From: an uncultured Desulfuromonadales bacterium | Lineage (GTDB): Bacteria > Desulfobacterota > Desulfuromonadia > Desulfuromonadales > Geopsychrobacteraceae | NCBI GenBank assembly: GCA_945788205.1 | Contig: CALZLE010000516.1 | Location: 1-6,744, forward strand | DNA: 6,744 bases | Reading direction: 5' to 3' | Notes under the pieces: generated by a model | The model's input: only the letters and a program-made list of their open reading frames with translations | Databases searched by the model: none | What the model was told of the DNA's origin: nothing | Shown: positions 1-6,559 of the stretch, in pieces | How positions within the stretch are numbered: the first letter of the stretch is position 1 | Layout: every line of letters begins with the position of its first letter | Position numbers and translations under genes: made by a program

Positions 1-2408
1 CTTTGCCCGACGTCCGAGATGGCCTCAAGCCGGTTCACCGGCGGGTTCTTTTCGCCATGCACGATCTCGGCAACGAATACAACAAGCCGTACAAAAAATC
101 AGCCCGTGTCGTTGGTGATGTCATCGGTAAGTATCACCCACATGGTGATACCGCGGTTTACGACACCATCGTGCGGATGGCGCAGGATTTTTCCATGCGT
201 CACCCATTGGTCGACGGCCAGGGGAACTTCGGTTCAGTTGATGGCGACTCGGCAGCCGCGATGCGTTACACCGAAATTCGCATGGACAAGCTCTCCCATG
301 AACTGCTTGCCGATATCGAAAAAGAGACCGTAGACTTCGGACCGAACTACGATGACTCGCTGGAAGAGCCGCTGGTTCTGCCCTGCAAGTATCCCAACCT
401 GCTGGTTAACGGTTCCGAAGGTATCGCCGTCGGTATGGCGACCAAGATTCCGCCACATAACCTGGGAGAGGTTATTGATGGGCTAGTGACGCTGATCGAC
501 AACCCGCGTCTGACAATTGAAGAGCTGATTGAAAAAATTCCCGGGCCTGATTTCCCCACCGCTGGTTTTATTAATGGCCGGGAGGGAATTGTCGAGGCTT
601 ATACCAAGGGGCGTGGCATTGTGCAGATGCGCGCCCGCGCGCTGGTCGAAGTCGATAAACGTAGCGGTCGAGAAGCTCTCATCATTACCGAGATTCCCTA
701 TCAGGTGAACAAGGCCCGGTTGATTGAAAAAATCGCCGACCTGGTTAAGAACAAAAAAATCGAGGGAATAGCCGATTTGCGTGACGAGTCGGACCGTGAA
801 GGTATGCGGATCTCCATCGAGCTGAAACGGGATATGGTTCCGGGCGTCATTCTGAACCAACTGTACAAGATGACCGCCATGCAATCGTCCTTTGGCATCA
901 TCATGCTGGCGATTGTCTCCGGGCAGCCGAAGATTCTGAACCTGCGCGAAGTTCTTGATGCCTTTATCGATCACCGCCGCGAAATCGTGACCCGACGCTG
1001 TGTGTTTGAGCTGAAAAAAGCCGAAGCACGGGCCCATATTTTACAAGGCTTAAAGCTGGCGCTGGAAAATCTTGACGAGGTTATCCAGATTATCAAGAGC
1101 AGTGCAAACCCTGCCGAAGCGAAACAGCGCTTGATAGAACGTTTCTGTTTCTCTGATATTCAGGCGCAGGCGATTCTCGACATGCGCCTGCACCGGCTGA
1201 CCGGTCTCGAGCAGGATAAGATTCGTGATGAGCTTGAGCAGATCATGGCCGTGATCAAGCGCCTCAAAGAAATCCTTGCGAGCGAGGTGGAGATTCTCAA
1301 GATCATCAAAACCGAGCTACTGGAAGTCAAAGAGAAATTTGCGAATCCACGGCGAACCGAGATCCTCGATCGCACCGCAGACCTGACCCTCGAAGATATG
1401 ATCGTCGAAGAGGATATGGTGGTTACCGTTAGCCATGGTGGTTACGTCAAGCGGAACGCGGTTTCTCTCTATCGAGCCCAGCGCCGTGGCGGTAAAGGCA
1501 AAACCGGAATGCGGCCGAAGGAAGAGGATTTTGTTGAGAACCTGTTTATCGCTTCGACCCACTCCTACATCCTGATTTTCACAACCCTTGGTAAGGTCTA
1601 CTGGCTCAAGGTTCACGAGATTCCGCAAGGTGGCCGGGCTTCGCGCGGCAAGGCGATAGTCAACCTGCTCAATCTGGCACCAGAGGAAAAGGTCACGACG
1701 ATTCTGCCGGTCAAGGAATTCGAAGAAGACAAATATATTGTTACCGCGACCGCCAAAGGTACGATTAAAAAAACTGCGCTTATGGCTTATTCCAACCCGC
1801 GCGCGGGAGGCATCATTGCCCTGACCATCGATGAAGGTGATAGCCTGATCGAGGCACGCCTGACCGACGGCAAGCGGGACCTGTTGTTGGCAACCCGCAA
1901 CGGGAAATCGATCCGTTTCCCGGAAGCCAATGTTCGTTCCATGGGGCGTCCGGCTCGCGGAGTGCGCGGCATGACCCTTGATGCGGATGATGAAATTGTC
2001 AGCCTGCAGTCGGTCACTGAGAACACCGCTCTGGCACTGGTGACTGTAACCGAAAATGGTTACGGTAAGCGGACCGATATCGGCGAATATCGAGTTCAGA
2101 GCCGCGGCGGAAAAGGGATCATCACCATTAAAACCAGCGAACGGAATGGTAAAGTCGTCGCCATCAAGATGGTCGATGAAGATTCCGATCTGATGTTTAT
2201 TACCGATCGCGGGAAACTGCTTCGTACCCGAGTTGACAACATCCGCACCATTGGCCGTAACACTCAGGGAGTGCGGATGATGGTTCTGGAAGAGGGTGAG
2301 TTGATCGTATCGGTCGCCAAACTGGCGGAGAAGGAAGAGGCCGATGACTCTGCGCCAATTGAAGAAACAACTGAAACACCAACAACGCCTGACGGCGACG
2401 CAGAATAA
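1..2408 (+). CDS. gyrA: DNA gyrase subunit A (5' partial)
   Basis: Breakage-reunion subunit of the A2B2 type IIA topoisomerase that introduces negative supercoils using GyrB's ATPase. The gene runs in from the left edge. The TTG at 3 is an internal Leu codon aligning with E. coli Leu34 (ALPDVRDGLKP), so about 33 residues are missing. Counting from that Leu, the active-site Tyr is residue 89 (AAAMRYTEIR), equal to E. coli Tyr122. The quinolone-region positions are Thr50 (E. coli Ser83) and Asp54 (Asp87). The coiled-coil/exit-gate region spans about residues 310-430 and lacks the inserted segment of enteric GyrA. The C-terminal pinwheel starts near residue 470 and carries the canonical GyrA box QRRGGKG at 493-499, which separates it from ParC. 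A near-copy, QSRGGKG, lies at 699-705 in a later blade. The protein ends in an acidic tail. The last 65 nt overlap the next gene. Identification is very secure. Confidence 0.98.
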   Translation, partial: LPDVRDGLKPVHRRVLFAMHDLGNEYNKPYKKSARVVGDVIGKYHPHGDTAVYDTIVRMAQDFSMRHPLVDGQGNFGSVDGDSAAAMRYTEIRMDKLSHELLADIEKETVDFGPNYDDSLEEPLVLPCKYPNLLVNGSEGIAVGMATKIPPHNLGEVIDGLVTLIDNPRLTIEELIEKIPGPDFPTAGFINGREGIVEAYTKGRGIVQMRARALVEVDKRSGREALIITEIPYQVNKARLIEKIADLVKNKKIEGIADLRDESDREGMRISIELKRDMVPGVILNQLYKMTAMQSSFGIIMLAIVSGQPKILNLREVLDAFIDHRREIVTRRCVFELKKAEARAHILQGLKLALENLDEVIQIIKSSANPAEAKQRLIERFCFSDIQAQAILDMRLHRLTGLEQDKIRDELEQIMAVIKRLKEILASEVEILKIIKTELLEVKEKFANPRRTEILDRTADLTLEDMIVEEDMVVTVSHGGYVKRNAVSLYRAQRRGGKGKTGMRPKEEDFVENLFIASTHSYILIFTTLGKVYWLKVHEIPQGGRASRGKAIVNLLNLAPEEKVTTILPVKEFEEDKYIVTATAKGTIKKTALMAYSNPRAGGIIALTIDEGDSLIEARLTDGKRDLLLATRNGKSIRFPEANVRSMGRPARGVRGMTLDADDEIVSLQSVTENTALALVTVTENGYGKRTDIGEYRVQSRGGKGIITIKTSERNGKVVAIKMVDEDSDLMFITDRGKLLRTRVDNIRTIGRNTQGVRMMVLEEGELIVSVAKLAEKEEADDSAPIEETTETPTTPDGDAE
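2331..2335 (+). promoter_or_regulatory. Ribosome binding site inside gyrA for the TPR gene
   Basis: AAGGA lies 8 nt before the ATG at 2344, within a purine-rich run (2327-2340) that is still gyrA coding sequence. It is the main reason for placing the TPR start inside gyrA. No ATG with a comparable site follows before the membrane segment. Confidence 0.7.
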
Positions 2409-3222
2409 ACCAACGAGGCGACGCTGGCTTTGGTTGCTGCTGTTGCTGTTGTTGGTTGCTGCAGCGGCTGTACCGCTCTATCAACGGCAGGAACAGAGTG
2501 CTCCGCAACGTTTGTTTGATGCGGCGTTAAAGCAGGAAAGCCTTGGTGAAGTAGAGGCCGCACAGCGGTCGTACCAGAAACTTTATCAGGGTTATCCACA
2601 GTCAGAACTAGCGGCAGAAGCGTTGCTCCGGAGCGGTAAAATCTGGCAGTACGACCGACAGCAGGACCGGCAGGCCTTGCTTGACTATCTGCAGCTGGAG
2701 CATGACTTTCCAGAACACCCTCTGGTTCAGACAGCTCAAGAATCGGCGGCACACATTATCAAGTATTCGCTCCGCGATTATTCCCGTGCCATCGGTTTTT
2801 ATCAGCGTTTGCTCGATCAGCCGGCCGGTCATCGGGATCAATATCTGTATGAAATTGCAGATTGTTATTTCCGTCTCGACAACTACAGTCAGGCACGTAT
2901 TGAGCTGGAAACCCTGCTAGAAGAACAACCCCAGAGCCCCCTGTTGCCCGATGTTCTATATCGCAAAGGCGGCCTGCTGTTGCTTGAAAATCGTATTAGC
3001 GAGGCACGAGAAGACTGGCAACGACTGGTTGAACAGTTCCCCGAGAGTCGCTACACTGTTCAGGCACGCTTTAATTTGGCCAAGTTGTTGGAAGAGGAAG
3101 ATCGCTTGCGGGATGCGCTGAAGCTTTACCAACAGCTGAAAGATTTCCCCCGGCCAGTTTTGTTGCAGGAAAAGATCGAACATCTGAAAAAGCGGATTGC
3201 AGCGAAAAAGAAGGCTATTTGA
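2344..3222 (+). CDS. Membrane-anchored tetratricopeptide repeat protein
   Basis: A 292-residue protein of unknown specific function. A basic N-terminus (residues 1-27, ending RRR) precedes one hydrophobic segment at about 28-44 (a Leu run, then Ala/Val). By the positive-inside rule this is a signal anchor with the rest outside the cytoplasm. From about residue 54 the chain is made of helical TPR-like pairs, e.g. EAAQRSYQKLYQGYP (71-85), YSRAIGFYQRLL (146-157), YSQARIELETLLEEQP (181-196), ISEAREDWQRLVEQFP (218-233) and LRDALKLYQQL (255-265). This pattern of A/Y helices ending in (Q/E)xP is typical of periplasmic TPR proteins such as YbgF/BamD-like scaffolds. The tail is Lys-rich. The start overlaps gyrA by 65 nt and the stop overlaps the gpsA ATG by one base, so translation is probably coupled to both. 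A role in protein-protein contacts at the envelope is inferred; no catalytic motif is seen. Confidence 0.9.
   Translation: MTLRQLKKQLKHQQRLTATQNKPTRRRWLWLLLLLLLVAAAAVPLYQRQEQSAPQRLFDAALKQESLGEVEAAQRSYQKLYQGYPQSELAAEALLRSGKIWQYDRQQDRQALLDYLQLEHDFPEHPLVQTAQESAAHIIKYSLRDYSRAIGFYQRLLDQPAGHRDQYLYEIADCYFRLDNYSQARIELETLLEEQPQSPLLPDVLYRKGGLLLLENRISEAREDWQRLVEQFPESRYTVQARFNLAKLLEEEDRLRDALKLYQQLKDFPRPVLLQEKIEHLKKRIAAKKKAI
2432..2463 (+). repeat. Imperfect TTG/CTG triplet-rich tract in the TPR gene
   Basis: A short low-complexity run made almost only of G, T and C, with repeated TTG/CTG units. It encodes the Leu-rich core of the single membrane segment of the TPR protein. Codon composition for a hydrophobic helix explains it; the units are mixed rather than a pure repeat. 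Confidence 0.5.
2592..2600 (+). promoter_or_regulatory. Consensus DnaA box (within TPR gene)
   Basis: TTATCCACA on the + strand is an exact match to the strongest E. coli DnaA-box sequence. It sits inside coding sequence. It may titrate or bind DnaA near the origin, or be a chance match. No cluster of boxes and no AT-rich unwinding region is beside it, so it is not called as an origin. Confidence 0.4.
3208..3214 (+). promoter_or_regulatory. Ribosome binding site that decides the gpsA start
   Basis: AAGAAGG lies 7 nt before the ATG at 3222 and only 4 nt before the in-frame TTG at 3219. The spacing favours the ATG, which shares its A with the TPR stop codon (TGATG). Confidence 0.6.
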
Positions 3223-4253
3223 TGCAACTAGCAGAACAAAGAAGGTTTGCTGTCGTCGGCGCCGGGAGCTGGGGAACCACCTTGGCGAACCTCTTGGCAG
3301 AAAAAGGCTACCAGGTTACGCTCTGGGTTTACGAAGCCGATCTGGCGCAGCGGATGCAGCAAACCGCTATCAACGATACCTATCTGCCCGGCGTCACCCT
3401 ATCAAACAACCTGACCTATACTTCAGACCTCCAAGAGGCAGTCAGCAAAAAACAGCTGGTGTTGTTTGTTTCACCATCCCAGGTCACTCGACAGGTTCTC
3501 GAGCAGGCATTGCCGAAAATCGATCCGCAGGCACTGCTTGTTTGCGCTTCCAAGGGCATTGAAAACGAAAGCCTGATGCTGATGTCGCAGGTCTTCGAAG
3601 AGTTGTTACCGGAGGAGCTTTCCGGCCAGCTCGGATTTCTTTCCGGACCATCCTTCGCGAAAGAGGTGGTGCAGGGCATGCCGACTGCTGTGGTTGCGGC
3701 AGCGCGTGATTTGTCGCGGGCAGAAGAGATTCAGAAGATTTTCAGTACCGATCGGTTTCGTGTTTATACGCATGATGACATCATCGGTGTTGAGCTTGGA
3801 GGGGCGATGAAAAATGTCATCGCGCTGGCGGCTGGTGTTGTCGATGGCCTCGGTTTTGGGCATAACAGCCGGGCGGGGTTGATTACCCGTGGATTGGCCG
3901 AGATGACTCGCTTGGGTCTTAAGCTGGGCGGACGTGCTGAAACCTTTGCCGGTTTGGCTGGCATGGGAGATCTGGTTTTAACCTGTACCGGTGATTTATC
4001 GCGGAATCGAACCGTCGGCATCGAACTTGGCAAGGGGCGCAAGCTGGATGATATTCTCTCTGGCATGCAAATGGTTGCCGAAGGCGTAAAAACGACTTTG
4101 TCCGCTTATCAGTTGGCGCAGAAGCTTGGCGTCGAAGTCCCGATTATCGAACAGATGTATCAGATTCTTTATCAGAATAAAGACCCACGTCAGGCAGTCA
4201 GTGACCTGATGCTGCGAGACTTGAAAGCAGAGGCGGTTTCCAAGACGGTCTAG
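3222..4253 (+). CDS. gpsA: Glycerol-3-phosphate dehydrogenase [NAD(P)+]
   Basis: Cytosolic enzyme that reduces dihydroxyacetone phosphate to sn-glycerol 3-phosphate, the backbone of phospholipids. The 343-residue length is normal for GpsA. The Rossmann dinucleotide motif GAGSWG is at 13-18. Further family blocks are SKG (110-112), GPSFAKEV (142-149), ELGGAMKNVIALAAG (191-205) with the catalytic Lys197, GLAGMGDLVLTC (244-255), and LSRNRTVG (259-266) in the substrate-binding region. All expected motifs are intact. The ATG at 3222 is chosen over the adjacent TTG at 3219 because of ribosome-binding-site spacing; the choice changes the protein by one residue. The TGATG overlap with the TPR gene implies translational coupling. 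The cyclophilin gene follows 28 nt later, probably in the same transcript. Identification is secure. Confidence 0.97.
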   Translation: MQLAEQRRFAVVGAGSWGTTLANLLAEKGYQVTLWVYEADLAQRMQQTAINDTYLPGVTLSNNLTYTSDLQEAVSKKQLVLFVSPSQVTRQVLEQALPKIDPQALLVCASKGIENESLMLMSQVFEELLPEELSGQLGFLSGPSFAKEVVQGMPTAVVAAARDLSRAEEIQKIFSTDRFRVYTHDDIIGVELGGAMKNVIALAAGVVDGLGFGHNSRAGLITRGLAEMTRLGLKLGGRAETFAGLAGMGDLVLTCTGDLSRNRTVGIELGKGRKLDDILSGMQMVAEGVKTTLSAYQLAQKLGVEVPIIEQMYQILYQNKDPRQAVSDLMLRDLKAEAVSKTV

Positions 4254-4271
4254 CTGTTTACTGGTAGAAAG

Positions 4272-4276
4272 AGGAG
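4272..4276 (+). promoter_or_regulatory. Ribosome binding site that decides the cyclophilin start
   Basis: AGGAG ends 5 nt before the ATG at 4282. The in-frame GTG at 4276 begins on the last base of this site and so cannot be the start it serves. The ATG is therefore preferred. Confidence 0.7.
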
Positions 4277-4281
4277 TGTTT

Positions 4282-4848
4282 ATGAAGAGATTGTGGCTTA
4301 TTGTTATTGTGTTGCTGGTTGGCCTTGGGACCGCACAGGCCGGAACGCAGGTTGAGATGAAGACCAGTATGGGGACGATCATTGTGGAATTAAACGATGA
4401 TAAGGCACCGATCTCGGTAACAAACTTTCTCAGCTATGTGGATGCGAAATTTTATGATGGGGTCATTTTTCACCGGGTCATCGGCAATTTTATGATTCAG
4501 GGTGGTGGTTTCGATAAGAGCACGAAGCGTAAAGCGGTCAAGCCGGCAATCAAAAATGAAGCCGATAATGGGTTGTTGAACAACAAGGGAACTCTTGCCA
4601 TGGCGCGGACCGGCGTGGTGGACAGTGCAACCAGCCAGTTTTTTATCAATCTGGCAGATAACAAGTTTCTCAATCATCGCGGGAAGACCGGCAACACCTA
4701 CGGCTATGCCGTTTTTGGTAAAGTGATAGAGGGTATGGGTGTGGTGGAAAAAATAGGTAAGGTCAAAACGATTGCCAAGAACCAACTTTTCCGTGATTAC
4801 CCAGAGCCGCAGGTTGTTATAGAGTCTATTCGCCGCTATAAGAAGTAG
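4282..4848 (+). CDS. Secreted cyclophilin-type peptidyl-prolyl cis-trans isomerase
   Basis: Catalyses cis-trans isomerisation of Xaa-Pro bonds, assisting folding; the signal peptide places it in the periplasm (PpiA-like). The protein is 188 residues. Residues 1-20 form a classic Sec signal: MKR, a hydrophobic core, then AQA with predicted cleavage before Gly21. The cyclophilin core follows: GTIIVELNDDKAPISVTNF (31-49), FHRVIGNFMIQGGGF (63-77) with active-site Arg65, Phe70 and Gln73, LAMARTG (105-111), SATSQFFINLADN (115-127) and YGYAVFGKVIEGM (140-152). Phe129 occupies the place of human CypA Trp121, as in E. coli cyclophilins, which bind cyclosporin poorly. The catalytic set looks intact. 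The gene lies 28 nt after gpsA and probably shares its transcript. The next gene is 114 nt away, with no convincing terminator between them. Confidence 0.95.
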   Translation: MKRLWLIVIVLLVGLGTAQAGTQVEMKTSMGTIIVELNDDKAPISVTNFLSYVDAKFYDGVIFHRVIGNFMIQGGGFDKSTKRKAVKPAIKNEADNGLLNNKGTLAMARTGVVDSATSQFFINLADNKFLNHRGKTGNTYGYAVFGKVIEGMGVVEKIGKVKTIAKNQLFRDYPEPQVVIESIRRYKK

Positions 4849-4951
4849 AGTTTTACCGCTCTGTGGGCGGTGTTACAGTTTGCAATTGACTGTTTTGTTC
4901 TGAAATCCCTGGGGTTTTTTCGTTTCTCGCTGGTGTCTACAGCGTGGGCTG

Positions 4952-4958
4952 AAGGGAG
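4952..4958 (+). promoter_or_regulatory. Ribosome binding site for the EEP-like gene
   Basis: AAGGGAG lies 4 nt before the ATG at 4963, within a G/A-rich run that continues to the start codon. The spacing is a little short. It still supports 4963 over the in-frame GTG at 4870, which has no such site. Confidence 0.55.
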
Positions 4959-4962
4959 AGGG

Positions 4963-5700
4963 ATGGCAACTTTTCGGATCATGAGTTATCACGTCAACGG
5001 GTTTCGTTCCGCTTCAGGAGAGACGAATCCCAGGTTGAGTGCCCGGGTTATCTGTTCGCAACAGCCGGATCTGGTGATGTTGCAGCAGCTCGGCTCACCG
5101 ATTGTTGCCGGGAGCTTGGGGGACTTTTCCGCTACGATTGGCCTTACCGCTTATGGCCCTGATGAAGAGGGGGCCTGTGTTTTTCTCTCTCGCTATCCTT
5201 TGAATAATATTCAGGAGTTTTCTCTCGGTCACGGTGGACGTTGCGTACGGGCCGATCTCGATTTTGAAAAAGAACGGGTTCACTTATATAACCTCTGTCT
5301 GTCTTTCGATCCCTGGCAACGTCGTGATCAAATCAGGGCCCTGTTGAGTGACCAGTTACTGGACAACCAGACACAGCCTTGCGCTACGATTGTCTGCGGT
5401 GACTTTACTCTGCCGTTGTGGGGTTATGGACAAATTCGTATCAGCGAGCATCTGCGCCGCGCGCGCTTTCCGCTGTGGCGCGCTAATTATCCTGGTAACT
5501 TCCCCCTCTGGGGGCGCGACCGGATTTATTTTCGTGGGCCGATTCGTGCTTTAACCGGCACGGTACTGGCGACAGCAGAGGCACGAAGGGCGTCCCCACA
5601 CCTGCCATTGGTGTTGACCGTTGAGACATGTGACACCAGGAACTTTCTAACGCTACGGGACCGGTTGAGGCTTCGTAAGCCGGACCCGATCTGTGGATAA
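4963..5700 (+). CDS. Endonuclease/exonuclease/phosphatase (EEP)-fold protein, probably catalytically altered
   Basis: A 245-residue protein that follows the EEP (ExoIII/APE1/DNase I-like) domain from end to end: FRIMSYHVNG (4-13), QPDLVMLQQLG (34-44), ACVFLSRYPL (71-80), VHLYNLCLSFDPWQRRDQIRALL (106-128), ATIVCGDFTLP (141-151), GRDRIYFRG (184-192) and SPHLPLVL (211-218). Compared with the family pattern by eye, the metal-binding Asn is His10, the metal-binding Glu of LQE is Gln42, the THL His is Cys112, the GDFN Asn is Thr149, and the Asp of SDH is Pro212. Asp147, Asp186 and His213 remain. It is therefore either a pseudoenzyme or a divergent subfamily. A Trp/Pro-rich insert (152-183) precedes Asp186. 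The open frame extends upstream to GTG 4870, but the ribosome binding site and domain start favour 4963. nth follows 54 nt later. The fold is fairly sure; the activity is unknown. Confidence 0.8.
   Translation: MATFRIMSYHVNGFRSASGETNPRLSARVICSQQPDLVMLQQLGSPIVAGSLGDFSATIGLTAYGPDEEGACVFLSRYPLNNIQEFSLGHGGRCVRADLDFEKERVHLYNLCLSFDPWQRRDQIRALLSDQLLDNQTQPCATIVCGDFTLPLWGYGQIRISEHLRRARFPLWRANYPGNFPLWGRDRIYFRGPIRALTGTVLATAEARRASPHLPLVLTVETCDTRNFLTLRDRLRLRKPDPICG
5692..5700 (-). promoter_or_regulatory. Consensus DnaA box at the end of the EEP-like gene
   Basis: TGTGGATAA is the reverse complement of TTATCCACA, an exact consensus DnaA box. Its last three bases are the EEP gene stop codon. A one-mismatch copy (TGTTGATAA, 5713-5721) lies in the same orientation 21 nt further on, about two helical turns, in the gap before nth. 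Binding here could influence nth transcription. This is inference from sequence match only. Confidence 0.4.
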
Positions 5701-5754
5701 GTCTGTTGAAGTTGTTGATAAAGCCTATTCTCCCCTTTTCTCAAGTTAAGCACG

Positions 5755-6396
5755 ATGAAGAAAAAAGACCGAGTTCTCCACCTCTATCGCCAGCTGGAAA
5801 AGGCCTATCCCGAGGCAAAATGTGGGCTGGAATATCAAAACCCCTGGCAGCTGCTCGTCGCAACGATTCTTTCGGCACAATGTACTGATAAGCGGGTTAA
5901 CCAGGTGACCGTTGCTCTATTCGCAGCCCTGCCCGGTCCCAGAGAGATGGCAGCGGCCAGCCAGGTGCGGGTTGAAGAGCTGATTCGTTCAACCGGCTTT
6001 TTTCGCAACAAGGCCAAAAATCTAATCATGTGCGCAGAACAGGTTTTGGTTTGTCATCAGGGAGAGGTTCCGAACACCCTCGTCGAGCTCGTTGCATTGG
6101 CGGGTGTTGGAAGGAAAACCGCTAACGTCGTCCTGGGGAATGCTTATCAAATTCCAGGAATGGTTGTTGATACGCATGTCAAGCGGCTAGCGAATCGCTT
6201 CGGCTGGACCACGTCTGAGAACCCGGTGCAGATCGAAAAAGAGCTCGCCGGGTTGCTACCAGCAGAGGTCTGGACGCAGTCAGGTCATACCTTGATTGCT
6301 CATGGTCGGGCTTGCTGTAAGGCTCCAACACCGATTTGTAGTCAGTGCCCGATCGCGGCAGATTGCCCTCGGATCGGAGTCAATCGCAGCAAATAG
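5755..6396 (+). CDS. nth: Endonuclease III (DNA glycosylase/AP lyase)
   Basis: Bifunctional base-excision repair enzyme that removes oxidised pyrimidines and cleaves the abasic site by beta-elimination. The 213-residue length matches E. coli Nth (211). The helix-hairpin-helix is LAGVGRKTANVV (115-126) with the catalytic Lys121. The catalytic Asp139 lies in VDTHVKRLANR (138-148). The substrate-side motif LLVATILSAQCTD is at 33-45. The C-terminal 4Fe-4S ligands have the exact C-X6-C-X2-C-X5-C spacing at Cys188, 195, 198 and 204. All key residues are intact. The start MKKKDRV fits the family, although only a weak ribosome binding site is visible. Two in-frame stops (5698, 5707) lie upstream, ruling out fusion to the EEP gene. 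It may be co-transcribed with the EEP-like gene or use an unrecognised promoter in the 54-nt gap. Confidence 0.97.
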   Translation: MKKKDRVLHLYRQLEKAYPEAKCGLEYQNPWQLLVATILSAQCTDKRVNQVTVALFAALPGPREMAAASQVRVEELIRSTGFFRNKAKNLIMCAEQVLVCHQGEVPNTLVELVALAGVGRKTANVVLGNAYQIPGMVVDTHVKRLANRFGWTTSENPVQIEKELAGLLPAEVWTQSGHTLIAHGRACCKAPTPICSQCPIAADCPRIGVNRSK

Positions 6397-6417
6397 GCGG
6401 GAATGATTTAAAAAAAC

Positions 6418-6458
6418 TTATGAAAAGGGTTGGAACTTTATAATTTTTGTTATAGAAT
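6418..6458 (+). promoter_or_regulatory. Candidate sigma-70-type promoter for the kinase-like gene
   Basis: In the AT-rich part of the 163-nt gap after nth, TTGGAA (6430-6435) and TAGAAT (6453-6458) are separated by 17 nt. They match the -35 and -10 consensus at 4/6 and 5/6. A perfect TATAAT also occurs at 6439-6444, with TTATGA (6418-6423) 15 nt upstream. TATAA (6439-6443) and TTATA (6450-6454) form a short inverted repeat over the region, which could be an operator. Which pair is used cannot be told from sequence. Confidence 0.45.
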
Positions 6459-6549
6459 TGTAATGTTGTGGGGAGGCACGCTTAACCTGCTTATGCCACT
6501 ATCTGAGCATCAAATGAAAAGTTATCAGCCCTCGGATGAATCAAGCGGC

Positions 6550-6554
6550 AGGAG
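6550..6554 (+). promoter_or_regulatory. Ribosome binding site that decides the kinase-like gene start
   Basis: AGGAG lies 5 nt before the ATG at 6560. The in-frame ATG at 6536 has no ribosome binding site and would only add eight residues. Further upstream the frame is closed by a TGA at 6515. Confidence 0.7.
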
Positions 6555-6559
6555 ATCCA

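Noticed and set aside
3..5. TTG at 3 as a true gyrA start
   Set aside because: It aligns with the internal Leu of the ALPDVRDGLKP block, so the gene is truncated by the window edge rather than starting here.
483..1037. Long antisense open frame (184 codons) opposite gyrA
   Set aside because: It lies wholly within the conserved gyrA coding region, has no recognisable motif, and is a codon-bias shadow.
2264..2752. Antisense open frame across the gyrA/TPR junction (162 codons)
   Set aside because: It is the complement of two well-supported genes, its Ala/Ser/Pro-rich low-complexity translation mirrors the Glu/Leu-rich sense strand, and it has no motif.
3219..3224. TTG at 3219 as the gpsA start
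   Set aside because: Its distance from AAGAAGG is too short, and the ATG three bases later has normal spacing and the common TGATG overlap.
4855..4871. Hairpin ACCGC...GCGGT just after the cyclophilin gene as a terminator
   Set aside because: The stem is only five base pairs and no T-run follows it directly. The T-run at 4915-4920 lacks a stable stem of its own.
4886..4914. Promoter before the EEP-like gene based on TTGACT at 4886-4891
   Set aside because: The -35-like hexamer is good, but at normal spacing the -10 position is GC-rich (CTGGGG).
4870..4962. N-terminal extension of the EEP-like protein with a signal-peptide-like end (STAWA)
   Set aside because: The GTG at 4870 has no ribosome binding site. 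The hydrophobic part is broken by Asp, Lys and Arg, and a good site stands before ATG 4963, exactly where the domain begins.
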